Shown here: positions 55,903 to 64,000 of the stretch, one piece after another
Layout of the letters: every line of letters begins with the position of its first letter
How positions within the stretch are numbered: the stretch's first letter is position 1
Assembly (NCBI RefSeq): GCF_003688595.1
Contig: NZ_RCWT01000013.1
Location: 62,001-126,000, forward strand
Reading direction: 5' to 3'
Length of the DNA: 64,000 bases
From: Sphingomonas sp. PP-F2F-G114-C0414
GTDB lineage: Bacteria; Pseudomonadota; Alphaproteobacteria; Sphingomonadales; Sphingomonadaceae
Program-made: the position numbers and the translations under genes
The notes under the pieces: model-generated
What the model was told of the DNA's origin: nothing
Databases searched by the model: none
What the model saw: the letters and a program-made list of their open reading frames with translations, nothing else

Positions 55903-56789
55903 AGGCCCGTCCGATCCAGTGCGGCCTCGTCGATGGCGACGCCTTCGCGACGACCCGCCGAGACCAGCGTGTTGCGGAGCAGGCAGGCGATCGTCATCGG
56001 CCCGACACCGCCCGGCACCGGCGTGATCGCCCCCGCAACCTCGAATGCGCTGGCGAAATCGACGTCGCCGACGAGGCCGGCATCGGTGCGGTTGATGCCG
56101 ACGTCGATGACGGTCGCGCCGGGCTTCAGCCAGTCGCCCTTGATCATCTGCGGGATACCGACCGCCGCGACGACGATGTCCGCGCGGCGGATATGCGCGG
56201 GGACGTCCTGCGTGCGGCTATGGACGACGGTGACGGTGCAGCTTTCGCGGAGGAGCAACTGCGCCATCGGCTTACCGACGATGTTCGAGCGACCGACGAC
56301 GACCGCTTCGAGCCCGCTCAAGCTCGGCAGCACGCTCTTCAGCAGCATGACGCAGCCGAACGGCGTGCAGGGGACGAAGCCAGACAGCCCGGTTGCGAGA
56401 CGGCCGGCGTTGATCGGGTGGAAGCCGTCGACGTCCTTGTCGGGGTCGATCGCGGAGATGACCGCCTGCTCGTCGATGTGCTTCGGCAAGGGCAGTTGGA
56501 CGAGGATTCCGTCGATCGTCGGATCGGAGTTCAGCGTCGCGACCAGGGCGAGCAGGTGTTCGGCGGGGACGTCGGCGGGGAGGCGGTGCTCGATGCTTTC
56601 CATCCCGGCTTCGCGCGTCGCCCTGCCCTTCGATCGGACGTAGACGTTGGAGGCGGGGTCCTCGCCGACCAGCACGACGGCAAGCCCGGGCGCGCGGCCC
56701 GCCTTTGCCCGAAAGGCAGTGACGCCGTCTGCGATACGGGCCCGGAGGCCGGCGGCGAAGGCCTTGCCGTCGATGATGGTCGCGCTCAT
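55899..56789 (-). CDS. folD: Bifunctional methylenetetrahydrofolate dehydrogenase/cyclohydrolase
   Basis: This 296-aa enzyme interconverts 5,10-methylene-THF and 10-formyl-THF, supplying one-carbon units. The catalytic Lys lies in [18 protein letters not shown] (family Y-x-x-x-K). [15 protein letters not shown] and [18 protein letters not shown] are conserved, as is [17 protein letters not shown] for NADP and [15 protein letters not shown]. The start overlaps the DUF167 stop (ATGA), and its stop overlaps marC. Length and motifs are standard. Confidence 0.97.
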   Translation of the reverse strand: MSATIIDGKAFAAGLRARIADGVTAFRAKAGRAPGLAVVLVGEDPASNVYVRSKGRATREAGMESIEHRLPADVPAEHLLALVATLNSDPTIDGILVQLPLPKHIDEQAVISAIDPDKDVDGFHPINAGRLATGLSGFVPCTPFGCVMLLKSVLPSLSGLEAVVVGRSNIVGKPMAQLLLRESCTVTVVHSRTQDVPAHIRRADIVVAAVGIPQMIKGDWLKPGATVIDVGINRTDAGLVGDVDFASAFEVAGAITPVPGGVGPMTIACLLRNTLVSAGRREGVAIDEAALDRTGL

Positions 56790-57097
56790 GCCCGCGGCCC
56801 ATAGAGCGCGGACGCGATTTCCGCCAGTACGGTGGAGTCGCCGGCGATGTGCAGGCGCTTCAGGCGGGCGGTTTCGCCGGAGACGATGGTGACGGCACGC
56901 TTGGGGACGCCGAAGGTCTTGGCGACGAGGGCGATTAGCCCGGCGTTCGCGGCGCCATCGACGGGCGCCGCTGCCAGTCGCGCGGCGAAATGCTCGGGCG
57001 TCCCGGCGGCGAGTGCATCGCGACCGCCACGCGGCGTTACCCGGACGGCGATCGCCAGACCGTCATCGACCGCGCGCCAGGCTGTCGGCCCGATCAA
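56786..57097 (-). CDS. DUF167 domain protein (YggU-like)
   Basis: This 103-aa protein has the DUF167 fold: [39 protein letters not shown] and [20 protein letters not shown] are the family signature. It is often next to yggT, as here. Function is unknown. I place the start at a TTG at 57097 that overlaps the yggT stop as TTGA. The long upstream frame in the same phase runs through yggT and is not coding. It also overlaps folD by four bases. Confidence 0.88.
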   Translation of the reverse strand: MIGPTAWRAVDDGLAIAVRVTPRGGRDALAAGTPEHFAARLAAAPVDGAANAGLIALVAKTFGVPKRAVTIVSGETARLKRLHIAGDSTVLAEIASALYGPRA

Positions 57098-57396
57098 TAG
57101 GCTGCGACGAGGTAGTTCTGCGCGATGTTCGGGATGACGATGTTGGTCAGGATGTAGAGGATCAGCAGCACGACCAGCGGCGACAGGTCGAGCGCTCCGA
57201 AATCGGGGAGCACGCGGCGGATCGGGCGATAGAGCGGCTCGGTGATCTTCTGCAGCGCGTTCCAGACCGTGCGGACGAAATCGCTGTGCGTGTTGATGAC
57301 GTTGAACGCGATCAGCCACGACAGCACCGCCTGGATGACGATGACCCACCAGACGAGGTTGAGCAGCAACTGGACGATCTGAAGAAGGGCGATCAA
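57094..57396 (-). CDS. yggT: YggT family membrane protein
   Basis: This 100-aa protein has two YGGT repeats with two membrane helices: IVQLLLNLVWWVIVIQAVLS and LDLSPLVVLLILYILTNIVI. LQKITEPLYRPIRRVLPDFG is the conserved cytoplasmic link. YggT proteins are linked to osmotic stress, cell division or photosystem placement in other bacteria; here the role is unknown. It starts the four-gene transcript with DUF167, folD and marC. Confidence 0.93.
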   Translation of the reverse strand: MIALLQIVQLLLNLVWWVIVIQAVLSWLIAFNVINTHSDFVRTVWNALQKITEPLYRPIRRVLPDFGALDLSPLVVLLILYILTNIVIPNIAQNYLVAAY

Positions 57397-57514
57397 GGCA
57401 AGGGTCTCCGCTGGTGTGGTCCGGATATAAGGTGGCCGAGGGAGAACTAGAAGGCCTGTGGTGTCCCTGGCCTGCGCCCGGTGATGCGAGCCGCGCCGGA
57501 CGTCCCCCCAACCC

Positions 57515-57599
57515 CCGTCATCCTGGGCTTGACCCAGGATCCAGAGTCACGAAGGCTACCGTGTGTGGCCCTGGATCCTGACTTTCGTCAGGATGACGG
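57515..57599. repeat. Intergenic palindrome, family B, copy 3
   Basis: CCGTCATCCTGGGCTTGACC and GACTTTCGTCAGGATGACGG. The two arms are of different subtypes, as in copy 2 but reversed. Lies between tandem argB and yggT. Confidence 0.8.
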
Positions 57600-57614
57600 G
57601 AAAGAGGTGCCCTC

Positions 57615-58532
57615 CTACCGCGAGCGCCCGTTCGCGCTGACCAGCGTGCCTGCACCCTGCTTGGTGAAGATCTCCAGCAGCATCGCGTGGGGCACGCGGC
57701 CGTCGATGATGACCGCGGCGTCGACGCCCGATTCGACCGCTGCGACGCAGGTGTCGAGCTTCGGGATCATGCCACCGGTCACCGTGCCGTCGGCGCGCAG
57801 TTCGGCGATCCGCGCGGGATCGAGGTCGGTGAGCAGTTCGCCGTCCTTGTCGAGCACGCCGACGATGTCGGTCAGCAGGAAGAAGCGCGCGGCGCCCATC
57901 GCGGCGGCGATCGCGCCCGCCATCGTGTCGGCGTTGATGTTGTAGGTGTGGCCGTCGGCACCGATGCCGATCGGCGCGATCACCGGGATGATGTCGGCGG
58001 CGATCAGCGTGTCGAGGATCGTCCGGTCGACCGCGATCGGCTCGCCGACGAAGCCCAGGTCGACGTGGCGCTCGATCCCCTGGAGCTTGTCGGGCTCGCG
58101 GCCGTGGCCGACTTTCTGCGCGAGGACGAGGCCTGCGTCCTTGCCCGATATGCCGACCGCACGGCCGCCCGCCTGGCCGATCCAGCCGACGATTTCCTTG
58201 TTGATCGAGCCCGCCAGGACCATTTCGGCGATCTGCGCGGTCTCCGCATCGGTGACGCGCAGGCCGTCGACGAAGCGCGATTCGACGCCGAGCCGCTTCA
58301 ACATCGCGCCGATCTGCGGCCCGCCGCCGTGGACGACGACCGGGTTGATGCCGACCGCCTTCAACAGCACCATGTCCTCGGCGAAATCGCGCTGCAGTTC
58401 GGGGTCGCCCATCGCGTGGCCGCCGTATTTCACGACGAACGTCTTGCCGGCATAACGCTGCAGATACGGCAGCGCCTCGGTGAGCGTTTCCGCCTTGGCG
58501 AGCAGGGCGGGATCGGGCGCGTGATCAGTCAT
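57615..58532 (-). CDS. argB: Acetylglutamate kinase
   Basis: This 305-aa kinase phosphorylates N-acetylglutamate in arginine synthesis. [20 protein letters not shown] has the ATP-binding Lys; [20 protein letters not shown] is the signature glycine loop; [20 protein letters not shown] and [20 protein letters not shown] complete the fold. The N-terminal ~25 residues ([19 protein letters not shown]) resemble the helix of arginine-sensitive, hexameric ArgB, so feedback by arginine is plausible. Length is normal. No other arg genes are in the window. Confidence 0.97.
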   Translation of the reverse strand: MTDHAPDPALLAKAETLTEALPYLQRYAGKTFVVKYGGHAMGDPELQRDFAEDMVLLKAVGINPVVVHGGGPQIGAMLKRLGVESRFVDGLRVTDAETAQIAEMVLAGSINKEIVGWIGQAGGRAVGISGKDAGLVLAQKVGHGREPDKLQGIERHVDLGFVGEPIAVDRTILDTLIAADIIPVIAPIGIGADGHTYNINADTMAGAIAAAMGAARFFLLTDIVGVLDKDGELLTDLDPARIAELRADGTVTGGMIPKLDTCVAAVESGVDAAVIIDGRVPHAMLLEIFTKQGAGTLVSANGRSR

Positions 58533-58589
58533 CCGCGTCCCTTAGCCAGTGCGAGAGGCCAGCGAAAGCATCGCCGCGCATCACCAAGT

Positions 58590-58673
58590 CCGTCATCCTG
58601 ACGAAAGTCAGGACCCAGGATCACAAACGGCGTCTCTGGTGGCTCTGGGTCCTGACTTTCGTCAGGATGACGG
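58590..58673. repeat. Intergenic palindrome, family B, copy 4
   Basis: CCGTCATCCTGACGAAAGTC and GACTTTCGTCAGGATGACGG: a perfect inverted pair of 20 bases around a variable centre. Lies between tandem genes. Confidence 0.9.
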
Positions 58674-58700
58674 AGGGAGGTGTCAGGGTGACGGAAGGGG

Positions 58701-59348
58701 TCAGACCCGGTCCAATCGCCGCCCCAGTTTCACGAAGAAGGTGATCATGAACGGCACCAGCACGATCGACAGCACGACCTTGGTCAGCATCTGCCCCTCC
58801 ATCAGCGCGACGATCGGCCGTTCGCCGAGGAACGAGATGGTGATGAACAGGATCGTGTCGATGATCTGCGAGATGATGCTCGCGATCATCCCGCGCAGCC
58901 ACACCAGCTTGCCCTCGCCGCTGCCGACCTGTCCCGACAGCTTCGAGAAGATCAGCACGTTGAGCGTCTGCGAGATGCCGTAGGAAATCAGCCCGGCGAT
59001 CATCATCCGCGAGCTTTGCCCGACCACGACCGGGAACGCGTCGACCGCGGGCGGGTACATCCCCGGATCGTGCGGCAGCGCCAGCACCAGGTGGATCAGC
59101 GCCGCCGACATCAGCAGCGGAATGAACCCGAGGCGCACCAGGAACGTCGCGGTCTTCTGGCCGTGCAGCTCGGAAATCGCGCTGCTCAGCACCACCAGCA
59201 GGAGGAACCCGAAGATCCCCGCCTCGACCGCGAGCGGGCCGAGCGCGACCTGCTTCACCCCCAACACGCCGGCGATGCACACCATGCCGCCGTACAACAC
59301 CGAGAAAACGAAGAGCGAACGCGGGAACGCGGGAAGTGGTTTGTCCAT
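58701..59348 (-). CDS. Queuosine precursor transporter (YhhQ/QPTR family)
   Basis: This 215-aa protein has about six helices. VEAGIFGFLLLVVLSSAISE followed by LHGQKTATFLVRLGFIPLLM matches the VUT_1/YhhQ family, and QIIDTILFITISFLGERPI is its conserved C-terminal signature. YhhQ takes up 7-cyano-7-deazaguanine or its reduced form for queuosine in tRNA. I chose the ATG at 59348 because it precedes conserved sequence; the ribosome site is weak. The nucleoside transporter is divergent, and its substrate class is related. Confidence 0.9.
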   Translation of the reverse strand: MDKPLPAFPRSLFVFSVLYGGMVCIAGVLGVKQVALGPLAVEAGIFGFLLLVVLSSAISELHGQKTATFLVRLGFIPLLMSAALIHLVLALPHDPGMYPPAVDAFPVVVGQSSRMMIAGLISYGISQTLNVLIFSKLSGQVGSGEGKLVWLRGMIASIISQIIDTILFITISFLGERPIVALMEGQMLTKVVLSIVLVPFMITFFVKLGRRLDRV

Positions 59349-59472
59349 CGCGCGGGACGCTAGCGAAAACCGCCGCCCCGTCAAATGACTAGCGACACGC
59401 GCGACGGCGTGTCATGTCCCGCCCTTGCGCAGCCGGGGGGCCGCGCGTGTCAGTCAAAAATGCAGGGCGTCC

Positions 59473-60738
59473 ATGGAAAGACTAGTCATCGGCCTTGCAG
59501 GCATCGCCGTCATCCTCGGCATCGCCGTGCTGCTGTCGAGCGACCGCCGCGCGATCCGCCTGCGTATCGTCGGCGCCGCGTTCGCGTTGCAGGCCGGGAT
59601 CGCGGTGCTCGTGCTGTATTCCAGCTTCGGCAAGGTCGTGCTCGGCGAGATGTCCGGCGGGGTCGCCAATTTGCTCGGCTATTCGCAGAAGGGCACCGAG
59701 TTCCTGTTCGGCAAGATGGCGACGCCAGAGATCGGCGGGCAGAGCTTCGCGATCGCCGCGCTGCCGGTGATCATCTTCTTCGCCAGCCTCGTCTCGATCC
59801 TCTATTATCTCGGCATCATGCAGTTCGTGGTGCGCTGGGTCGGCGGCGGCATCGAGAAGGTCATCGGCGTCTCGAAGGTCGAATCGCTGTGCGCGGCGGC
59901 GAACATCTTCGTGGGCCAGAGTGAATCGCCGCTCGTCATCCGGCCGTATCTGGCGGGTCTCACCCCCGCGCAGCTGTTCACCGTGATGACCAGCGGGATG
60001 GCCGGCGTCGCGGGCACGATCCTCGCGGCGTATGCGTCGATGGGCATCCGGATCGATTACCTGCTCGCGGCCAGCTTCATGGCGGCGCCGGGCGGCATCC
60101 TGATGGCGAAGATCATCATGCCCGACCGCGTGATGCCACCCGAGGGCGAACTCGCGCTCGGCGATCTGCCGGGCGAGTCGTCGGCGGGCGAACCGATGCC
60201 GCAGGCGACCCACGACGAGGAAAAGCCCGCCAACCTGATCATGGCCGCAGCCCAGGGCGCGCAGACAGGCGTGCGCCTGGCCGTCGCGGTCGGTGCGATG
60301 GTACTCGCGTTCGTCGCATTGGTCGCGCTCGCCAACGGCCTGCTCGGTGGGCTCGGCAACATGATCGGGCTGCCGGGGCTGAGCTTCCAGGGGCTGCTCG
60401 GCTATGTCTTCGCGCCGATCATGTTCCTGCTGAACGTGCCGTGGAGCGAGGCGGGAATCGCCGGCGGGCTGTTCGGGCAGAAGATCGTGCTGAACGAATT
60501 CGTCGCATATATCTCGCTCGGCACGCAGCAGGGGCTGAGCCCGCGGACGATCGCGGTCATCACCTTCTCGCTGTGCGGGTTCGCGAACTTCTCGTCGATC
60601 GCGATCCAGATGGCGGTGACGGGCAGCCTCGCGCCGAACCAGCGGCCGATGATTGCCAAGCTCGGCCTGCGCGCTCTGGCGGCGGGGAGCTTGGCGAACT
60701 TGATGTCGGCCGCGCTCGCGGGCCTGCTGATCGGATGA
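59473..60738 (+). CDS. Concentrative nucleoside transporter (NupC/CNT family)
   Basis: This 421-aa proton- or sodium-coupled transporter has about eight to ten membrane segments. LVIGLAGIAVILGIAVLLSS starts it, VGQSESPLVIRPYLAGLTPA is the CNT signature with the gating re-entrant loop, and GMAGVAGTILAAYASMGI and VLNEFVAYISLGTQQGLSPR follow. ITFSLCGFANFSSIAIQ is the second family hallmark. It imports nucleosides. The ATG at 59473 is the best start. A family B repeat lies after the stop. Confidence 0.93.
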   Translation: MERLVIGLAGIAVILGIAVLLSSDRRAIRLRIVGAAFALQAGIAVLVLYSSFGKVVLGEMSGGVANLLGYSQKGTEFLFGKMATPEIGGQSFAIAALPVIIFFASLVSILYYLGIMQFVVRWVGGGIEKVIGVSKVESLCAAANIFVGQSESPLVIRPYLAGLTPAQLFTVMTSGMAGVAGTILAAYASMGIRIDYLLAASFMAAPGGILMAKIIMPDRVMPPEGELALGDLPGESSAGEPMPQATHDEEKPANLIMAAAQGAQTGVRLAVAVGAMVLAFVALVALANGLLGGLGNMIGLPGLSFQGLLGYVFAPIMFLLNVPWSEAGIAGGLFGQKIVLNEFVAYISLGTQQGLSPRTIAVITFSLCGFANFSSIAIQMAVTGSLAPNQRPMIAKLGLRALAAGSLANLMSAALAGLLIG

Positions 60739-60749
60739 ATCCCGCCCAT

Positions 60750-60833
60750 CCGTCATCCTGACGAAAGTCAGGATCCAGGGTAACGAGCGTCGGCCTTCAT
60801 GGCTCTGGATCCTGACTTTCGTCAGGATGACGG
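60750..60833. repeat. Intergenic palindrome, family B, copy 5
   Basis: CCGTCATCCTGACGAAAGTC and GACTTTCGTCAGGATGACGG, perfect 20-base arms like copy 4, lying just after the nucleoside transporter. Confidence 0.9.
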
Positions 60834-60863
60834 AACTGGGATAACGCGGCACTCAAAACGCAA

Positions 60864-60895
60864 TCGGGCCCGTCACCTCTCGGCAACGGGCCCGA
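60864..60895 (-). terminator. Terminator-like hairpin of the fasciclin gene
   Basis: TCGGGCCCGT pairs with ACGGGCCCGA around a 12-base loop. On the minus strand a TTTT run follows within about ten bases. About 50 bases past the fasciclin stop. Confidence 0.7.
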
Positions 60896-60945
60896 CGCAA
60901 ACCACCTCGCGGGGAACCGAGGCAGCTATCTCGCGGGATGACCGA

Positions 60946-61500
60946 TTACGGCAGCATCACCGTGTCGATGACGTGGATCACGCCGTTCGACTGCATGACG
61001 TTGGCGATCGTGATCCGGCCCTTGTGGCCCTTGCCGTCCATGATGCCCCAGCCGGTGCCGACCTTCTTGAACATCAGCGGCTCGCCCTGCACGGTGGTGT
61101 AGGTCGCGGTGCCGCCGTTCGCCTTCGCCTTGGCGGCGATATCGGCGGCGGTGATCGTGCCGGGGACGACGTGATAGGTCAGGACGCTGGCGAGCTGCGC
61201 CTTGTTCTCGGGCTTGAGCAACGTGTCGACGGTGCCGGCCGGCAGCTTCTTGAACGCCGCATTGGTCGGCGCGAACACGGTGAACGGACCCGGGCCCGAC
61301 AGCGTCTCGACGAGGCCGGCGGCCTTGACCGCGACCACCAGCGTGGTGTGGTCCTTCGAATTGACCGCGTTCTCGACGATCGTCTTGGTCGGGTACATCG
61401 CGGCGCCGCCGACCATCGGGTTGGTCTGCGCTGCGACGATGGCGCTGCCGCTGACGGCAATTGCGGCCGCGACGATCGCGGTACGAATGAAGTGATTCAT
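60946..61500 (-). CDS. Secreted fasciclin (FAS1) domain protein
   Basis: The 184-aa precursor has a signal peptide (IRTAIVAAAIAVSGSAIVAA, cleavage after AAQ). One FAS1 domain follows. H1 is PFTVFAPTNAAFKKL, YH is near SVLTYHVVPGTI, and H2 is GVIHVIDTVMLP at the C-terminus. FAS1 domains mediate adhesion or bind carbohydrate and protein; the single-domain secreted form is common in Sphingomonads, where the role is unproven. AGGAGAG precedes the ATG at 61500. A terminator-like hairpin follows. Confidence 0.93.
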   Translation of the reverse strand: MNHFIRTAIVAAAIAVSGSAIVAAQTNPMVGGAAMYPTKTIVENAVNSKDHTTLVVAVKAAGLVETLSGPGPFTVFAPTNAAFKKLPAGTVDTLLKPENKAQLASVLTYHVVPGTITAADIAAKAKANGGTATYTTVQGEPLMFKKVGTGWGIMDGKGHKGRITIANVMQSNGVIHVIDTVMLP

Positions 61501-61584
61501 GGCTTCTCTCCTGCGTGCGGAGCCGGTGTGCGGCGCCACTGCGGGGAGATACGGGCGCGCCGCGAGCGCGGACGCAGCCGGCGT

Positions 61585-62523
61585 TCAGATCGTCGCGAGA
61601 AGTCCTGCCCAGGCGGCGATCTCATCGTCATGCCGCCGCGTGACGACCAGGTCGCTCGCGGTCGCCGTGTCGAGATCGACCTCGATCGTGCCGGTCCACT
61701 CGAACGTCGCATTGCCCGACAGCGTCACCATCGCCGCCTCGCTCGCCTCGGCACGGACCAGACCGCCCTTGTTGAACACCGTCGTCGGCATGTCGTACGC
61801 GATCCGCCCGGTCAGGCAGGCGGCATAGGTCGATGCCGCCATCGCGCTGCCGCAGCTGTCGGTGAGCCCGACGCCGCGCTCGAACGTCCGCACGAACAGG
61901 TCGCGGCCACGCACCTCGACGAAACTGACGTTCGCGCGGTTGGGCAGCCAGTCGGGTGCCGACTCGCACGCCTCACCGACGCGGACGAGTTCGGCTTCGT
62001 CGACGGCATCCACGAACGTCATGAGATGGGGGTTAGGCATTGCTACGGCCGTAAAGGCGCGGTCCGTCGGTAAGGGCACGATCCGCGTATCGACGATGCG
62101 ATCGGTCCCGACGGTCATCGGCCACGCTGCGACGTCCAGAGACGCGGGGCCAGCGATCTCGCGCACGGTGAACACGCCCTTGGCAATATCTGCGTCGCGC
62201 TTCACGGTCGCGTCGCTCGTCTTCAGCAACGCCATCGCGGACTCGGAGCCCGTAGCGGCAAACCCCGCACGCGCGACGCAGCGCAGGCCGTTGAGGCACG
62301 TCTCCGACTCGCTACCATCCGAATTGAACATCCGCATCCCGAACGCGTGAGTGTCATCGCCGGCGGTCAGCAGCAGGAGCCCGTCGCCACCCACCGGCCC
62401 AGCGCGATCCGCCAACGCCCGCGCAACGGCAGCCCAAGCCGCATCGCCAAGCGTCGACGCGCGCGCGTCGATCAGCGGAAAGTCGTTACCGGAACCGTGG
62501 CATTTGATGAGGTCGAAGCGCAT
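61585..62523 (-). CDS. dapF: Diaminopimelate epimerase-like protein, divergent
   Basis: This 312-aa protein has the DapF double fold. The first half has IKCHGSGNDFPLIDAR and the catalytic Cys in FNSDGSESETCLNGLRCVAR. The second has MPNPHLMTFVDAVDEAEL and FERGVGLTDSCGSAMAAST with the second Cys and the Glu of ERG. Both Cys are kept, but family bases around them differ: CGNG is CLNG, GxGET is GVGLT, and CGSGA is CGSAM. It could be DapF, converting LL- to meso-diaminopimelate, or a related two-Cys racemase. Start at the ATG 62523. It follows DUF6456 by about 40 bp. Confidence 0.72.
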   Translation of the reverse strand: MRFDLIKCHGSGNDFPLIDARASTLGDAAWAAVARALADRAGPVGGDGLLLLTAGDDTHAFGMRMFNSDGSESETCLNGLRCVARAGFAATGSESAMALLKTSDATVKRDADIAKGVFTVREIAGPASLDVAAWPMTVGTDRIVDTRIVPLPTDRAFTAVAMPNPHLMTFVDAVDEAELVRVGEACESAPDWLPNRANVSFVEVRGRDLFVRTFERGVGLTDSCGSAMAASTYAACLTGRIAYDMPTTVFNKGGLVRAEASEAAMVTLSGNATFEWTGTIEVDLDTATASDLVVTRRHDDEIAAWAGLLATI

Positions 62524-62562
62524 GCTCGACACTTAGTCACGCTCGCGGACCAATGCGAGCGC

Positions 62563-63060
62563 CTAACCGATCCCATAATGCGCGGCCAACCGATCGAGCG
62601 CGAGCGTCAGCACGACCCGCCCCGCCCGCGCCGGCCACTGCAACGCCTTCTCGGCCACCGGCAGCCCCTCCCCCGCACAAACCACGCGCCAGAGGATATC
62701 CGCCAGCCCCGGCCCCGCCGCCGCCAGCGCTTCATCGAACCGACGCTTCGCCGCGATCTGCGCCGATGTGGGATCGAGCCCGTCATGGCCTCCCCCATCG
62801 ACGCGCTCCGCCCAGCGCATCGTCACGCTGGGCGCAATCGACGCGCGTTCGTAATCCGCGCGCAGCCGCTCTCCCGCCTCGAACTGCCTCACGTCGATCA
62901 GCGCGCGCGACCGCAGCCACCCGAGCGGCGACTCCGCGAGGTTCACGGTGACGGTACGACCGCGACGCATGCCGGCCGGCTGTGGAACACCCTCCGAATC
63001 GACCGTCCGCTCTACCAGTTCGCGCATCCGCCATCTCCCGTTGCGTTTGGCGGTTGCCAT
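62563..63060 (-). CDS. DUF6456 domain protein
   Basis: This 165-aa protein resembles the DUF6456 family of Alphaproteobacteria. The core begins ESPLGWLRSRALIDVRQFEA, continues GERLRADYERASIAPSVTMR and ends ALQWPARAGRVVLTLALDRL, then AAHYGIG. Family function is unknown; members often carry helix-turn-helix segments and lie near regulatory genes. The ATG at 63060 is 66 bases from the divergent regulator's start. It is read with the dapF-like gene. No signal peptide is present. Confidence 0.8.
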   Translation of the reverse strand: MATAKRNGRWRMRELVERTVDSEGVPQPAGMRRGRTVTVNLAESPLGWLRSRALIDVRQFEAGERLRADYERASIAPSVTMRWAERVDGGGHDGLDPTSAQIAAKRRFDEALAAAGPGLADILWRVVCAGEGLPVAEKALQWPARAGRVVLTLALDRLAAHYGIG

Positions 63061-63126
63061 ATCCGCATGGTTGTAGGACAGAAGAATAACCCATCTGGTT
63101 TGGAGTCGTTCGATGATCGCATTGCA

Positions 63127-63687
63127 ATGATCACCGCTATCCGCGAAGTCCGGCGCGCAAAGGGACTGACGCTGGAGGACGTCGCCAAGCGTTGCGATCC
63201 ATCGACCACCGCGCAGACGATCGGGCGGCTGGAGACCGGCACGCGCACCGTGTCGATCGGCTGGCTCAACCGGATCGCCGCAGCGCTGGGCGTCGAGGCG
63301 GGGGATCTCGTGACATTGCCGGACCGTACCGACCTGCCCGTCGCCGCGATCCTCGACGACCGCGGCGCGCATGCCCCGCGTCGCACCACGACGGCACCAC
63401 CGCCCCAGGTCGCGCCGGGCGAGATCGCGATCACCGTCGCGGGCGGGGTTGGCGACTATCGCACCGGTGACGTGATCTGGTGCGCGATGCGGGCCCCCGC
63501 CGATTTCGCAACCGCACTCAATCGCGACGTACTCGTCCCGCAACCAGCAGGCCGGTTCGCGTTCGGCAGGCTGATCGCCGTCGGTGGCGCGGTGACGCTG
63601 TTACCGCCGAATACCGGTTCGCAATCCCTGAAGATCGAAGATCCCGGCTGGCTCGCAGTTGCAGTGCGACTGATCCGCGATCTTTGA
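63127..63687 (+). CDS. XRE-family transcriptional regulator with S24-like C-terminal part
   Basis: This 186-aa protein has an XRE HTH at residues 1-60: MITAIREVRRAKGLTLEDVA, then KRCDPSTTAQTIGRLETGTR. A linker rich in Pro and Thr leads to a ~80-residue C-terminal domain (APGEIAITVAGGVGDYRTGD, then DVLVPQPAGRFAFGRLIAVG) that recalls S24/LexA-like beta folds but with no clear catalytic Ser-Lys pair. I chose the ATG at 63127: a start at 63067 would leave six bases to the divergent start codon. Target genes may include the neighbours. Confidence 0.82.
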   Translation: MITAIREVRRAKGLTLEDVAKRCDPSTTAQTIGRLETGTRTVSIGWLNRIAAALGVEAGDLVTLPDRTDLPVAAILDDRGAHAPRRTTTAPPPQVAPGEIAITVAGGVGDYRTGDVIWCAMRAPADFATALNRDVLVPQPAGRFAFGRLIAVGGAVTLLPPNTGSQSLKIEDPGWLAVAVRLIRDL

Positions 63688-63764
63688 GGGCGGTGGGCGA
63701 TGACCCTGCACACGCGCCCGAGGAACAGCCTCGCCTCTTAGATATGCCGATTCAGTGCTTTTGG

Positions 63765-63919
63765 TTGCCTCGCGTGCGATTGGCTGCCTCCCTGCCAGAA
63801 CGGCCTGCCGCAATGGGCGGCATTTGGCGCTCGCCCGTACCGGCGTCGCATTGGTCCGCCTGCGTCTGGGGGAACGCGAAGGGGTCGTAAGGTTCCTCGC
63901 AGACAGCGTCGCGGGGCAA
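63765..63919. ncRNA. Candidate structured RNA, ~155 nt (6S-like architecture possible)
   Basis: The ends pair: TTGCCTCGCG (63765-63774) with CGCGGGGCAA (63910-63919), ten base pairs including one G-U. Inside are a perfect hairpin TGCCGC-AATGG-GCGGCA at 63806-63822, and a second stem GTCTG plus GGGAAC (63864-63875) with GTTCC and CAGAC (63892-63904). GCTG at 63783 can pair with CAGC at 63904, competing with part of that stem. There is no convincing gene in 63688-64000. The size and closed-rod layout recall 6S RNA, but I could not match its consensus, nor those of tmRNA, RNase P or SRP RNA. Strand is undecided. Confidence 0.4.
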
Positions 63920-64000
63920 AGACCACGCTCCGCTCCGCCTTCCGATGAAATGGCCGGAAGCGCCAGCCCCACCTCGACCAAATCTCAGCAAGTCAGACAT

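Noticed and set aside
63776..63822. Resemblance to the SRP RNA apical loop
   Set aside because: The minus strand has GGCAGGGAGGCAGCC, near GGAAGGAAGCAGCC, but lacks the GGAA tetraloop and flanking internal loops.
63752..64000. 82-codon frame on the minus strand at the edge
   Set aside because: It starts with ATG at the very end of the window and lacks a family match; it lies over the candidate RNA fold. It could still be a real small gene, but support is too weak.

Overview
This 64 kb window is a high-GC chromosomal segment from an alphaproteobacterium, most likely a Sphingomonas or close relative. The evidence is the gene set: MipZ next to panC, a class I PHA synthase with a phasin, a DUF6456 protein, a response regulator fused to an HWE-type kinase, a Gtr-like glycosylation cluster, and intergenic spaces filled with GC-rich palindromic repeats. 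I see no phage, transposase, integrase, CRISPR array, rRNA or tRNA. It reads as core chromosome packed with housekeeping genes.

Layout. 1-5.3 kb: end of dprA, a six-TM methyl-accepting protein coupled to a small unknown protein, and topA. 5.5-9.3 kb: Sel1 protein, panC, mipZ with an overlapping membrane J-domain protein, and a phosphomannomutase/phosphoglucomutase. 9.6-14 kb: PH-domain protein, DEDDh exonuclease and a three-gene signalling operon (CHASE3 kinase, receiver, receiver-HWE kinase). 14-25 kb: FMN reductase, PBP1A, threonine aldolase, DMT transporter, epimerase, M28 peptidase, PepN and TadA. 25-33.5 kb: rpmB, a phytase-like protein, a glycine-zipper protein, a phosphoribosyltransferase, a PLP transsulfuration-type enzyme, and the lgt-MidA-GNAT-pgeF run. 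33.5-39.3 kb: AMP-dependent ligase, an orphan molybdopterin subunit, hemH and acetoacetyl-CoA reductase. 39.7-45 kb: murA, a Crp/Fnr regulator, clpS, phasin and phaC. 45-51 kb: alaC, a TSUP transporter, a thioesterase, an HxlR regulator and a (p)ppGpp synthetase/hydrolase. 50.7-55.2 kb: GtrB-like glycosyltransferase, methyltransferase, GtrA, and an STT3-like membrane glycosyltransferase. 55-64 kb: marC-folD-DUF167-yggT, argB, a queuosine-precursor transporter, a nucleoside transporter, a fasciclin protein, a divergent DapF, DUF6456, an XRE regulator and a possible structured RNA at the edge.

Genes that probably work together: phaC, phasin and the acetoacetyl-CoA reductase (polyhydroxybutyrate); GT2, GtrA and the GT-C protein (undecaprenyl-phosphate-linked sugar transfer); the three two-component proteins; lgt, murA, PBP1A and PgeF (envelope).

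The most unusual feature is the density of intergenic repeats. At least six families of 50-170 bp palindromes occur, about 25 copies in all. The clearest is a ~105 bp element present six times, with long inverted arms and a partly conserved core. Other points of interest are the candidate structured RNA at 63.8-63.9 kb, the Gtr-like locus with an STT3-like terminal enzyme, and the DapF homologue with altered active-site surroundings. All functional calls come from reading motifs by eye; no database search was run.
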